64,000 nucleotides of DNA from Tepidaquicella sp964564635 (GTDB lineage Bacteria > Bacteroidota > Ignavibacteria > Tepidaquicellales > Tepidaquicellaceae). The stretch is from contig CAZMAR010000004.1 of NCBI GenBank assembly GCA_964564635.1, positions 1 to 64,000 of the forward strand, written 5' to 3'. The position numbers and the translations under genes were made by a program. Of this stretch, positions 44,094 to 52,292 are shown piece after piece. Numbering within the stretch: position 1 is the first letter of the stretch; every line of letters begins with the position of its first letter. The notes under the pieces are model-generated. The model was not told the origin of the DNA, searched no databases, and saw nothing but the letters and a program-made list of their open reading frames with translations.

Positions 44094-45916
44094 TGAACTT
44101 CATTTTTGAACTGCATATCATATAATTTTCTATATAATCCAGTTCGGATTTTAATTAACTCTCGGTGTTTTCCACTTTGAACAATTTCTCCTTTATCTAA
44201 TACTAAAATATTATCTGCATTTAAAATTGTTGATAATCTATGAGCAATTACTATTGATGTTCTATTTGCCATAAGTTTATCAAGTGCATCTTTAACTAAA
44301 GTTTCAGATTCAGAGTCGAGAGAAGATGTTGCCTCATCAAGGATTAATATTTGTGGATTTCTAAGTAATGCTCTTGCTATTGCAATCCTTTGCTTTTGTC
44401 CACCTGATAGTTTTATTCCTCTTTCTCCTACATTAGTGTCAAATCCTTTGGACATTTGCATTATAAAGTCGTATGCATTGGCATATTTTGTTATCTCTAT
44501 TAATTTTTGTTCTGGTATGTTTTCTAAACCAAAAAGTATATTATTTCTTACTGTATCATTAAATAAAATAATTTCCTGTGGTACTATTCCAATTAGCTTC
44601 CTTAATGATTTTATCCTTATTTTTTTTATGTTAATATCATCAATTAAAATTTCTCCTTGAGTAACATCGTAAAATCTTGCTATTAAATCAACAAAGGTTG
44701 TTTTTCCTCCGCCAGATGGACCAACCAGAGCAATTAGTTGTGACTTCTTGATAATGCAACTTACATTCTTTAAAACATCCTTCGCTCCATCATAAGAAAA
44801 TGTAACATTTTTGACTTCTATTTGTTTCTTAAATTCTTGCAATTCGATTGCATCTTTTTCATCTTCTATTTCAACTTCAGCATCTAAAATTGAAAAAATC
44901 CTGTCTCCTGAAGCAGATGATTCTTGTATTCTATTACTAACTGTAGCAAGGTGTTTTATCGGTGTAACAAGCTGGAATAATATAAAAAGGAAACCAAAGA
45001 ATTCTTCTGGTTTGAGTGCATTATTAATCAGTATTTGTCTTCCACCAAACCACACTATAAATGCACCTGCAATTATTGTTAGTATTTCTGTTAATGGGGA
45101 AACTAATTCACTGAGCTTATAAACTTTCTTTATCAGATTGAAATGTTTTTCAGATTCCTGATAAAAGTGTTTGTTCTGATAATTTTCTGCATTGAATGCT
45201 CTTATAATTTTTGCAGCATAAATTGTTTCCGAAACAATAGACATAATATCTGATATTTTATTCTGAACACGCATACTTCTCCTCCTCAGTGAAGCGCCCA
45301 TTTTCGAAATTATTAATACACTTATAGGAAAAACAATAAATGCTATTAATGTCATCTCAGGGCTAATCAGGAATGATAATATCAAGTATATTATTATAAG
45401 TAAAGGATCTTTCATTAAATCATAGAATGTAGCGGTTATAGCAGATTGCACATTTGAAACATCACTTGTCATAATCGACATTAAGTGACCTGTCCTTTGC
45501 TCAGTAAAATATCTTATTGGAAATGAATTGATTTTTGTGTATAATTGATTTCTGATATCCCGCATTATACCTTTCTCTACAAAAGTTACAAGTATAGAGT
45601 GAATATATCCGGTCATATTTTTCAGAATATATGCAATTACCATTATAATACATATCTTTAAGATTGCAAATTCTTTATCACCTTGCAATATAAAGCTCTC
45701 AAAATTGTTTTGGAAACTTTTGAATATATTAGATACATTAGAAGATTCTGTTACCACACTTGGTGTGTTGCTCATAAATAAGGTTCTCAACAAAGGTATT
45801 GTCAGGTAGGCTGTTATACCGCTTAGAATTGAGTATAATATAGAAAAAAATATTGATGTGGTTAATCTTGCTTTGTATTTCTTTAAATATTTTAAGAGTC
45901 TTTTATATGTTTTCAT
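44090..45916 (-). CDS. msbA: MsbA-like lipid/polysaccharide ABC exporter
   Basis: This is a half-transporter fusing a six-helix membrane domain (about 1-320) with an ATPase domain (about 350-608). The ATPase has GPSGGGKTT as Walker A, LSGGQKQRIAIARAL as signature and LILDEATSSLD as Walker B. The 608-residue length and type IV exporter fold match MsbA, which flips lipid A-core across the inner membrane. It sits between a glycosyltransferase (ATGA overlap) and the O-antigen ligase-like gene, which supports a lipopolysaccharide or glycolipid substrate. Other exporters of the same fold remain possible. Confidence 0.85.
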   Translation of the reverse strand: MKTYKRLLKYLKKYKARLTTSIFFSILYSILSGITAYLTIPLLRTLFMSNTPSVVTESSNVSNIFKSFQNNFESFILQGDKEFAILKICIIMVIAYILKNMTGYIHSILVTFVEKGIMRDIRNQLYTKINSFPIRYFTEQRTGHLMSIMTSDVSNVQSAITATFYDLMKDPLLIIIYLILSFLISPEMTLIAFIVFPISVLIISKMGASLRRRSMRVQNKISDIMSIVSETIYAAKIIRAFNAENYQNKHFYQESEKHFNLIKKVYKLSELVSPLTEILTIIAGAFIVWFGGRQILINNALKPEEFFGFLFILFQLVTPIKHLATVSNRIQESSASGDRIFSILDAEVEIEDEKDAIELQEFKKQIEVKNVTFSYDGAKDVLKNVSCIIKKSQLIALVGPSGGGKTTFVDLIARFYDVTQGEILIDDINIKKIRIKSLRKLIGIVPQEIILFNDTVRNNILFGLENIPEQKLIEITKYANAYDFIMQMSKGFDTNVGERGIKLSGGQKQRIAIARALLRNPQILILDEATSSLDSESETLVKDALDKLMANRTSIVIAHRLSTILNADNILVLDKGEIVQSGKHRELIKIRTGLYRKLYDMQFKNEVQ

Positions 45917-46665
45917 TCTTTATTATTATGTATCAATTCCCAAAGTTTAATTTCTGTTAACAGTTTAGTAATGTAATGAAAAAGTGCTTTATAAAAGCCT
46001 GCAAAACCATCAAGGAAACCAAGTTGTAAAAAATAATTTTTTTTGAATTCAAATAATGGCTTAAATATAATTAAAAATAAATTCGTCTTTTTTCCTTTTG
46101 TGTATTTTTCCTCAGCTGATAAAGTTGTGTAACTGTTTATTTTATCTATGTATTGTTTGAAGCTTCTATACGGATAATGTTCAAGTGGATTATTTAATTT
46201 TGAAATTTTACCCTTAACAATAAAACTTTCATGTACAAGTCTATCATTTAGTGTGGCTTTGCTTTTTCTAAATAATCTTAACTGGTAATCAGGATAACTT
46301 CCTCCGAATTTCAATTGTTTTTTTCTGAAAAAATTTTTTCTTGGGATTAGAAAACCGTCAAATGAAGTGTTATTTTCTTTTGTTTTACTTATTATTTCAT
46401 TTTTCAATTCTTCAGTACAAATTTCATCTGCATCGATTGAGAAAATCCAGTCACCATTACATTTTGATAGTCCATAACTCTTTTGTTTAGAAAATCCTTC
46501 CCATTTGTTCTGATATATTTTGTCAGTGTATTCTTTGCAAATTTCTATTGTACTATCATTACTGAATGAATCCACAACAATTATTTCATCTGCCCACTTA
46601 ACACTTTCAAGACAGTTCCTGATAATTTTTTCTTCGTTTTTACAAATTAATAATACAGAAATCAA
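45913..46665 (-). CDS. Glycosyltransferase family 2, WaaE/KdtX-like
   Basis: This 250-residue GT-A glycosyltransferase has an N-terminal nucleotide-sugar domain: SVLLICKNEEKIIRNCLESV, IIVVDSFSNDST and the metal motif SIDADE (about 76-81). A C-terminal region lies near FGGSYPDYQLRLFRK and a short amphipathic helix. The opening and the DYQLRLFRK motif match the WaaE/KdtX family that adds glucose to the lipopolysaccharide inner core. The upstream gene is a paralogue of the same layout. It is followed by the exporter with a four-base overlap. Confidence 0.85.
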   Translation of the reverse strand: MISVLLICKNEEKIIRNCLESVKWADEIIVVDSFSNDSTIEICKEYTDKIYQNKWEGFSKQKSYGLSKCNGDWIFSIDADEICTEELKNEIISKTKENNTSFDGFLIPRKNFFRKKQLKFGGSYPDYQLRLFRKSKATLNDRLVHESFIVKGKISKLNNPLEHYPYRSFKQYIDKINSYTTLSAEEKYTKGKKTNLFLIIFKPLFEFKKNYFLQLGFLDGFAGFYKALFHYITKLLTEIKLWELIHNNKE

Positions 46666-46666
46666 T

Positions 46667-47491
46667 TTAGTTTCTTTTCGGTAAATTTACTAAATCTTTA
46701 AATCTAATTGGTGGAGGTTCAATATTGTTTTCTATACAATAATTATATTCCCATATCTTTGCATAAGTGCAAAATTTATGAATTGCTGAAAAAGCTGATA
46801 ATATAAAACCATGTATGCCATCTTTGTATCCTTTTTTTGAAATATAAAACCTTAAAAATTCGGATAAAGGTTTAAGGATAAGATTATAATGTTTAACTTT
46901 TATTTCCTTTTGTTTTTTCAATTTTTCAAAAACATCCATTGAACTGTACCAGTTAAATCTTTGTATATATTCGAAAATATTTCCGTATGTATAATGATGT
47001 ATTTTGTTTTTTAATCTGAGTGATTTCGTTTTTGATATAAAAGCTTCATGTACTTCGTTGTCTGATATTTCCACAAAATCTTTATTAAATAATCTTAACT
47101 GAAAGTCATTGCTCCAGCCACCATAATTGATCCATTTCCCGATGAAATATACTTTTCGTTCTATCTCATATCCGCCAGGATTTAAATCTTTAACTTTTAA
47201 TAATTCCTGTATTTCTTCCTGAAGTTCTTTTGATAATTCTTCATCAGAATCTAAAAAAAGTACCCACTGGTTTTCGAGCTTTTGAAGACCGAATTTTTTT
47301 TTATCTGAGTATCTTTCTCTTCCAATCTGATATATTTTGCAATTGTATTTTTTTGCTATTTCTATTGTTGAATCAGTACTATTTGAATCGATTATTACTA
47401 TTTCATCTGTCCATAATACACTGTTCAAGCATTTTTCAAGTGTAGATGAACTGTTATAAGTTAATATCAGAGTACTTATTTTTTCAGCCAT
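46667..47491 (-). CDS. Glycosyltransferase family 2, WaaE-like, paralogue
   Basis: This 274-residue GT-A enzyme resembles the next gene along its length: TLILTYNSSSTLEKCLNSV, IVIIDSNSTDSTIEIA, FLDSDEELSKEL and DFQLRLFNKD, with the same order and spacing, so the two arose by duplication. It is the first gene of the leftward operon and probably adds a sugar to lipopolysaccharide core or a related glycan. A single base separates it from its paralogue. The 102-bp gap upstream is shared with the divergent clpB and may carry promoters for both. Confidence 0.85.
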   Translation of the reverse strand: MAEKISTLILTYNSSSTLEKCLNSVLWTDEIVIIDSNSTDSTIEIAKKYNCKIYQIGRERYSDKKKFGLQKLENQWVLFLDSDEELSKELQEEIQELLKVKDLNPGGYEIERKVYFIGKWINYGGWSNDFQLRLFNKDFVEISDNEVHEAFISKTKSLRLKNKIHHYTYGNIFEYIQRFNWYSSMDVFEKLKKQKEIKVKHYNLILKPLSEFLRFYISKKGYKDGIHGFILSAFSAIHKFCTYAKIWEYNYCIENNIEPPPIRFKDLVNLPKRN

Positions 47492-47543
47492 TTAATATTA
47501 AATTGAATTTTATTAATATAATAAATGGATATCTAACTTGTAA

Positions 47544-47574
47544 TTGAAAAAGAAGTATATACTTGTTAGTTTTG
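47544..47574 (+). promoter_or_regulatory. Predicted Bacteroidetes-type promoter for clpB
   Basis: TTG at 47544-47546 is followed after 20 bases by TAGTTTTG at 47567-47574, which fits TAnnTTTG exactly. The start codon of clpB is at 47594, giving a short leader. No CIRCE inverted repeat or other heat-shock operator was seen. Pattern match only. Confidence 0.5.
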
Positions 47575-47593
47575 ATTATATTAATTTAAAACT

Positions 47594-48910
47594 ATGCCAA
47601 TAGATATAAACAAATTTACACTAAAGTCCCAAGAAGCATTACAATTATCTCAACAGATTGCAAGTGATAATTCAAATCAAATTATCCAGCCGGAACATCT
47701 TTTTGCTGCTTTAATTCAGGATAAAGAAGGAATAGCCGTTTCAATTTTACAGAAACTTGATGTTTCCGTTAATCAAATTGAGAATAAAAATAATGAGATT
47801 ATTAATAGCTTTCCAAAAGTTTCTGGTGATATATCTCAGTCTATATCAAAAGATTTAAACGATGTCCTTGAAGGAGCCCAAAAAGAAGCCGGCTTTATGA
47901 AGGATGATTATATTTCTGTTGAACATATATTAATTGCTTTAGCAACTTATGGTAAAAGTCAGATAAAACAATTGCTTAACAGAAATGGCGTTACAAAAGA
48001 TAGAATCCTTCTTGTTTTAAAGGATGTAAGGGGGTCTGGCAGAGTTACTGGTCAAAATCCTGAAGATACTTTTAAAGCTCTGGAGAGATATGGAAGAAAT
48101 TTAAATGACCTTGCTGCAAGAGGAAAACTTGACCCAGTGATAGGAAGAGAAGAGGAAATAAGGCGTGTTTTACAAGTCCTTTCAAGAAGGACAAAAAATA
48201 ATCCTGTTCTTATCGGGGAGCCCGGTGTCGGAAAAACAGCAATTGCAGAGGGAATTGCAATAAGAATAGTTCAGGGTGATGTACCAGAAAGTTTAAAGGA
48301 AAAAGTAATTATTGCTCTGGATATGGGAGCTTTGATTGCAGGTGCTCAATACAGAGGACAGTTTGAGGAGAGGTTAAAATCTGTGTTAAAAGAAATTCAG
48401 GATTCAGATGGGAAGGTTATACTTTTTATTGATGAATTACATACTGTTGTGGGGGCTGGTGCAACTACCGGTTCTATGGATGCTTCAAATTTATTGAAAC
48501 CTGCTCTTGCAAGAGGGGATTTAAGATGTATTGGTGCTACTACAATTGATGAATACAGAAAATATATTGAAAAAGACCCTGCGCTTGAGAGAAGATTTCA
48601 ACCGGTTATGATTTTAGAACCAGATGTGGAAGACACTATTTCAATTCTGAGAGGGTTAAAAGAAAAATATGAAATTCATCACGGAGTTAGAATTACTGAT
48701 TCTGCTATAGTAGCAGCTGCTCAATTATCAAATAGATATATTTCAGATAGGTTTTTACCTGATAAAGCTATAGATTTAATTGATGAAGCTGCATCAAAGT
48801 TAAGAATAGAAATCGATTCTTTACCTGAAGAAATTGATAAAATAGATAGAAAAATAAAACAATTAGAGATAGAAAAAGAAGCATTAAAAAGGGAGTTAGA
48901 AAGTAAATAA
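47594..48910 (+). CDS. clpB: ClpB chaperone, shortened to its N-domain and first ATPase domain
   Basis: ClpB is an Hsp100 disaggregase of about 860 residues. This gene ends at 438. It has the Clp-N repeat pair (about 1-145) and a complete first AAA+ domain with GEPGVGKT (208-215), FIDELHT, the ARGDLRCIGATT sensor and DALERRFQP-like arginine region. Then it stops at LEIEKEALKRELESK, the start of the coiled-coil middle domain. The middle domain and second ATPase are absent, and no continuation is seen in any frame before gcvH 75 bases on. Sequence quality up to the stop is good, so this is either a clean deletion or a real short form. Full-length ClpB may exist elsewhere. Confidence 0.85.
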   Translation: MPIDINKFTLKSQEALQLSQQIASDNSNQIIQPEHLFAALIQDKEGIAVSILQKLDVSVNQIENKNNEIINSFPKVSGDISQSISKDLNDVLEGAQKEAGFMKDDYISVEHILIALATYGKSQIKQLLNRNGVTKDRILLVLKDVRGSGRVTGQNPEDTFKALERYGRNLNDLAARGKLDPVIGREEEIRRVLQVLSRRTKNNPVLIGEPGVGKTAIAEGIAIRIVQGDVPESLKEKVIIALDMGALIAGAQYRGQFEERLKSVLKEIQDSDGKVILFIDELHTVVGAGATTGSMDASNLLKPALARGDLRCIGATTIDEYRKYIEKDPALERRFQPVMILEPDVEDTISILRGLKEKYEIHHGVRITDSAIVAAAQLSNRYISDRFLPDKAIDLIDEAASKLRIEIDSLPEEIDKIDRKIKQLEIEKEALKRELESK

Positions 48911-48985
48911 ATATTAATAATTTAATTGAATAACTTACTTAATTTTGTTATTTTTAATGTTTAAAAAAATTAAAATATATCAAAA

Positions 48986-49369
48986 ATGAAGGTTCTTGAA
49001 GGTTTAAAATACACTAAAGACCATGAATATGTTAAATTAGAAGGTAATATTGGTATTATCGGTGTTACCGATTATGCTCAAAGTGAATTGGGTGATATTA
49101 TTTATGTTGACATTACAGCTTCTGTTGGTAGTGAGGTAAAGCAAGGTGATGTGTTGGGTTCGATTGAAGCAGTTAAAACTGTTGCTGAAGTTTACAGTCC
49201 GGTTTCTGGTAAAGTAATTGAAATTAATTCAGCTATTAAAGATAATGCTGCTTTAGTAAATCAAGACCCATACGGTGAAGGTTGGATTTTAAAAATTGAA
49301 CCTTCTAATCCTGCAGAGTTAGATAATTTACTTGATTCCAAAGCATATTCTGAACTTATAGGAGTATAG
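48986..49369 (+). CDS. gcvH: Glycine cleavage system H protein
   Basis: This lipoylated carrier shuttles the aminomethyl group between the P, T and L proteins of glycine cleavage. The lipoyl lysine is Lys64 in GSIEAVKTVAEVYSP. The protein is 127 residues with the standard GITDYAQSELGDI-type entry and NQDPYGEGWI near the C-terminus. The other gcv genes are not in the window. lpdA at 24 kb may serve as the L protein. It is followed by the yceD-rpmF-plsX group after 25 bases. Confidence 0.95.
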   Translation: MKVLEGLKYTKDHEYVKLEGNIGIIGVTDYAQSELGDIIYVDITASVGSEVKQGDVLGSIEAVKTVAEVYSPVSGKVIEINSAIKDNAALVNQDPYGEGWILKIEPSNPAELDNLLDSKAYSELIGV

Positions 49370-49394
49370 TTTAATTACAAATTAATTTGTTATA

Positions 49395-49883
49395 ATGAAA
49401 ATTAAAATCTCAGGGCTGCGAGATGGTGATTACTTTTATAATTTTAAAGCGAATTTTATAGATGTAGATATTGGTGAATTTAATTTAATAGATAATTTTG
49501 ATGTTGATGTAAAATTATCTAAAAGAGCGAGTAACATAATATTAGATATTTTTGTTAGAGGTATTATCTTACTTGAATGTGACCGATGTCTTGATTCTTT
49601 TCAGTATAAGTTTTCTAATTCTTTTGAGTTGCTTTATAAATTAAATGATAATTACTACTTACTGAACAAAGATAATAAAGAGCCTGATGTATTTTATATA
49701 GATAAAAATTCGTTTGAAATTGATATTACTGAATCTGTTAGAGATTATATTCTTTTATCTATACCGATGAAAAGGGTTCCGGAAGAAAAAGACGGTATAT
49801 GTTTGTTCTGTCATAGGAGAATAGATTCTTTATTCAATAGAAATAGACAAAAAGACACAACCGAACTTCAAAATTACTTTTAA
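49395..49883 (+). CDS. yceD: YceD-family (DUF177) protein
   Basis: This 162-residue protein belongs to DUF177/YceD by its LLECDRCLDSFQYKF segment (about 57-71) and by its position directly before rpmF, where YceD genes are found across bacteria. It has two CxxC pairs (CDRC and CLFC, the second near residue 136), which could bind a metal. The family is linked to ribosome or 23S rRNA maturation, but its mechanism is unsettled. It starts 25 bases after gcvH. Confidence 0.85.
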   Translation: MKIKISGLRDGDYFYNFKANFIDVDIGEFNLIDNFDVDVKLSKRASNIILDIFVRGIILLECDRCLDSFQYKFSNSFELLYKLNDNYYLLNKDNKEPDVFYIDKNSFEIDITESVRDYILLSIPMKRVPEEKDGICLFCHRRIDSLFNRNRQKDTTELQNYF

Positions 49884-49902
49884 TAAATTAATATTATTTT
49901 AT

Positions 49903-50082
49903 ATGCCAAATCCAAAGAGAAGACATTCAAAATCAAGAGGAAGAAAGAGAAGAACTCACTACAAGGCATCTGTGCCTCAAATGGTTATTTGTCCTAACTG
50001 TCGAGAAATGAAGTTAGCTCATCAAGTTTGTCCTTCCTGTGGTTATTATGATAAAAAGAGCGTTATTATTCCCAAAAAATAA
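49903..50082 (+). CDS. rpmF: Large ribosomal subunit protein bL32
   Basis: The 59-residue product starts MPNPKRRHSKSRGRKRR, the bL32 signature, and carries a four-cysteine zinc ribbon (Cys30, Cys33, Cys43, Cys46 in VICPNC and QVCPSC). It lies 19 bases after yceD and 13 bases before plsX, the conserved yceD-rpmF-plsX order. It is the zinc-binding form, so zinc limitation might favour a paralogue elsewhere. Confidence 0.96.
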   Translation: MPNPKRRHSKSRGRKRRTHYKASVPQMVICPNCREMKLAHQVCPSCGYYDKKSVIIPKK

Positions 50083-50095
50083 ATAGTTGCCATAA

Positions 50096-51127
50096 TTGAA
50101 AGAGAATAATAAAATAAGAATTGCTTTAGATGCCATGGGGGGAAATTTCGCCCCTCTTAATGAAATTGAAGGTGCTGTCCTCGCTTATAAAGAAAAAGGT
50201 GACATTCTTGATATTACTCTTGTAGGTGATGGGAAATTAATTGAGAAACATCTGAAAAAATATGATTTTTCGAATAATTTTAATATAATTAACGCTGAAG
50301 AGATTGTTACTATGGAGGATTCTCCTTCAGATACTTATAAAAATAAACCGAAATCTTCAATGAGAATTGGTCTTGAATTGCAAAGTCAGGGTGAGTCTGA
50401 CGCTTTTGTTAGTACTGGTAATACCGGTGCTGTACTGGCTAATTCTACCTTGTCGCTCGGTAAAATTGAAGGAATTAGTAGACCTACCATTGGTTCTCCT
50501 TTACCAAGTTTGAAAGGTGGCTATTCTATGCTGTTTGATGTGGGAGCATCAGTTGATTGTAAATCAAGACATCTGCTGGAGTTTGCTGTTATGGGTAGCG
50601 TTTATATGAATTATATTGGTAATATTCCTAATCCGAGAGTTGGTTTATTAAATATTGGAGAAGAAGAAAATAAAGGAAATGAAGTTACTATAAAAGCTTA
50701 TGAAATTCTCAAGAACTCAAAAATTAATTTCATTGGTAATGTTGAAGGAGATGACATTCTATCTGGAAAGGTGGATGTAACTGTGTGTGATGGATATACT
50801 GGTAATATTGTCCTGAAGTTTGCTGAGAGTATTATAGAAATTTTAAAATATAAATTCAAAGACTATGCAGGTAGAAATTTTAAAAATAAGATTTGGATGG
50901 GAATGTTTAAAAATACACTTAGAAAAATATTGAAAGAATTTGATTATCAGAATTATGGAGGAGTGCCATTACTTGGAGTTAATGGTGTGGCAATTATTGG
51001 ACATGGTAAATCTACATCTTTTGCTATTAAAAATATGATTTTTAGAGCAGTTGAAATGGTAAAAAAGAATGTTAATCAAAAAATTAAAACCGAAATCAAC
51101 TCATATTTAAACAATAATAATAAATAA
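50096..51127 (+). CDS. plsX: Phosphate acyltransferase PlsX
   Basis: It makes acyl-phosphate from acyl-ACP for phospholipid synthesis. IALDAMGGNFAP at the N-terminus, STGNTGAVLA, RPTIGSPLPS, DVGASVDCK and GVNGVAIIGHG are the family hallmarks over 343 residues. The start is TTG at 50096; no ATG precedes the IALDAMGG motif. FabH, which usually follows PlsX, is not here but at 7 kb. PlsX is followed by a short DUF4295-like protein after one base. Confidence 0.95.
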   Translation: MKENNKIRIALDAMGGNFAPLNEIEGAVLAYKEKGDILDITLVGDGKLIEKHLKKYDFSNNFNIINAEEIVTMEDSPSDTYKNKPKSSMRIGLELQSQGESDAFVSTGNTGAVLANSTLSLGKIEGISRPTIGSPLPSLKGGYSMLFDVGASVDCKSRHLLEFAVMGSVYMNYIGNIPNPRVGLLNIGEEENKGNEVTIKAYEILKNSKINFIGNVEGDDILSGKVDVTVCDGYTGNIVLKFAESIIEILKYKFKDYAGRNFKNKIWMGMFKNTLRKILKEFDYQNYGGVPLLGVNGVAIIGHGKSTSFAIKNMIFRAVEMVKKNVNQKIKTEINSYLNNNNK

Positions 51128-51128
51128 T

Positions 51129-51335
51129 ATGGCTAAAGCACAATCATTTGCAGATAAAGCAGCAAAATTAGCAAAGAAAACAGAACTGACGGCTATATGC
51201 CCAGATACAAACAAAGAGACCAGAATTTTGAGCGTAAGGCTTGTTGAAGCGGTCAAGACACCGAAAGGTACTTACAAATTTTTTGATCGAAAAACAAAAA
51301 TATATGAATCAACTTTTAAAGTTTATAAACCTTAA
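51129..51335 (+). CDS. Small DUF4295-like protein, ribosome-associated by context
   Basis: This 68-residue Lys-rich protein begins MAKAQSFADKAAKLAKK and carries VRLVEAVKTPKGTYKFFDRKTKIY. That resembles the VKxVKSPKTGAYTFKEEIV core of DUF4295, a small protein found beside rpmB and rpmG in Bacteroidota. Here it lies directly before rpmB and after plsX, and rpmG is absent. One Cys (CPDTN) is present. A ribosomal association is inferred from context and composition; no function is known. Confidence 0.6.
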   Translation: MAKAQSFADKAAKLAKKTELTAICPDTNKETRILSVRLVEAVKTPKGTYKFFDRKTKIYESTFKVYKP

Positions 51336-51345
51336 TTAATTTACT

Positions 51346-51558
51346 ATGGCAAGAATATGTAAGATAACGGGTAAGAAAAATCTATCGGGTAATAATGTTT
51401 CCCATGCAAACAACAGGACAAAAAGAAAACAACTCCCTAATCTTCAATATAAAAGATTATGGGATGAAGAGAAAAAAAGATGGGTAAAAATGAGAATATC
51501 AACGGAAGCATTAAGAACAATAGACAAAAAGGGCTTAAAGCGTCTCGTAAAGTCTTAA
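51346..51558 (+). CDS. rpmB: Large ribosomal subunit protein bL28
   Basis: The 70-residue protein has MARICKITGKKNLSGNNVSHANNRTKR at its start and the C-terminal LRTIDKKGLKRLV, typical of bL28. It starts 10 bases after the DUF4295-like gene. The second Cys pair of zinc-binding L28 forms is absent, so this looks like the zinc-free form. The next gene's only canonical start codon lies 79 bases upstream of this stop, in another frame. Confidence 0.95.
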   Translation: MARICKITGKKNLSGNNVSHANNRTKRKQLPNLQYKRLWDEEKKRWVKMRISTEALRTIDKKGLKRLVKS

Positions 51559-52292
51559 ATGATAATGTCCGTGTTAGTGTTATTATCCCTTTATTGAACG
51601 AAGAGAAACTTATTAATAGAGTTTTGTCACAGTTCACTGATGATTTTAAAAAAAAACACAATGTTGAACTAATTTTGTCTGACGGTGGTAGTACTGATAA
51701 TACTCTGAAAATAATTGATTCTTATTACGATAAATTAATTCTTCCTGAAAGTGATAAAAAACAAAATATTGCCTGTGGTAGAAATCTTGGTGCCAGATAC
51801 GCTGAGGGTGATATACTTGTCTTTTTTAATGCTGATACTTATTCAAAAAATTTAGATGCTATGTTTGAGAATTTGAAAAATATTATTAATTGTGATGGAG
51901 TGGTTGCTATTGCTTATCCAATTAAAGTGTTTAATGATGAATGCAAATTTTCTGACAGAATTTTTCATTTCTTTTACAATACTTATGTTAGAGTTTTGAA
52001 TTTTCTTGGAATTGGAATGGCAAGAGGCGAGTGTCATGTAGTGAGCAGAGAAGCATTTTTAAAAGTAAATGGGTATAATGAGAACCTTATCGCAGGTGAA
52101 GATTTTGATTTATACAGAAGGCTTGCGAAAATTGGAAAAATATATTTTTCTAAAAATGATTTAGTTTATGAATCACCACGCAGATATAGAAAATATGGAT
52201 ATTTTAAACTTTTTTTCATTTGGGCTATCAATGCGTTCTGGATATTGTTGTTCAATAAATCATTCTCTAAAAATTGGGAACCTGTAAGATGA
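51480..52292 (+). CDS. Glycosyltransferase family 2, overlapping rpmB
   Basis: The GT-A domain starts at about residue 31 with RVSVIIPLLNEE, followed by LILSDGGSTDNTL, a DTYS metal motif region (VFFNADTYS), and ends in a C-terminal hydrophobic helix (FFIWAINAFWILLF). This is a family 2 enzyme of unknown acceptor, of 270 residues. The only ATG, GTG or TTG in frame before the domain is at 51480, inside rpmB, so 79 bases are used in two frames and encode 30 Lys/Asn-rich residues ahead of the domain. The tgt start overlaps the stop by four bases. Confidence 0.75.
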   Translation: MGKNENINGSIKNNRQKGLKASRKVLNDNVRVSVIIPLLNEEKLINRVLSQFTDDFKKKHNVELILSDGGSTDNTLKIIDSYYDKLILPESDKKQNIACGRNLGARYAEGDILVFFNADTYSKNLDAMFENLKNIINCDGVVAIAYPIKVFNDECKFSDRIFHFFYNTYVRVLNFLGIGMARGECHVVSREAFLKVNGYNENLIAGEDFDLYRRLAKIGKIYFSKNDLVYESPRRYRKYGYFKLFFIWAINAFWILLFNKSFSKNWEPVR

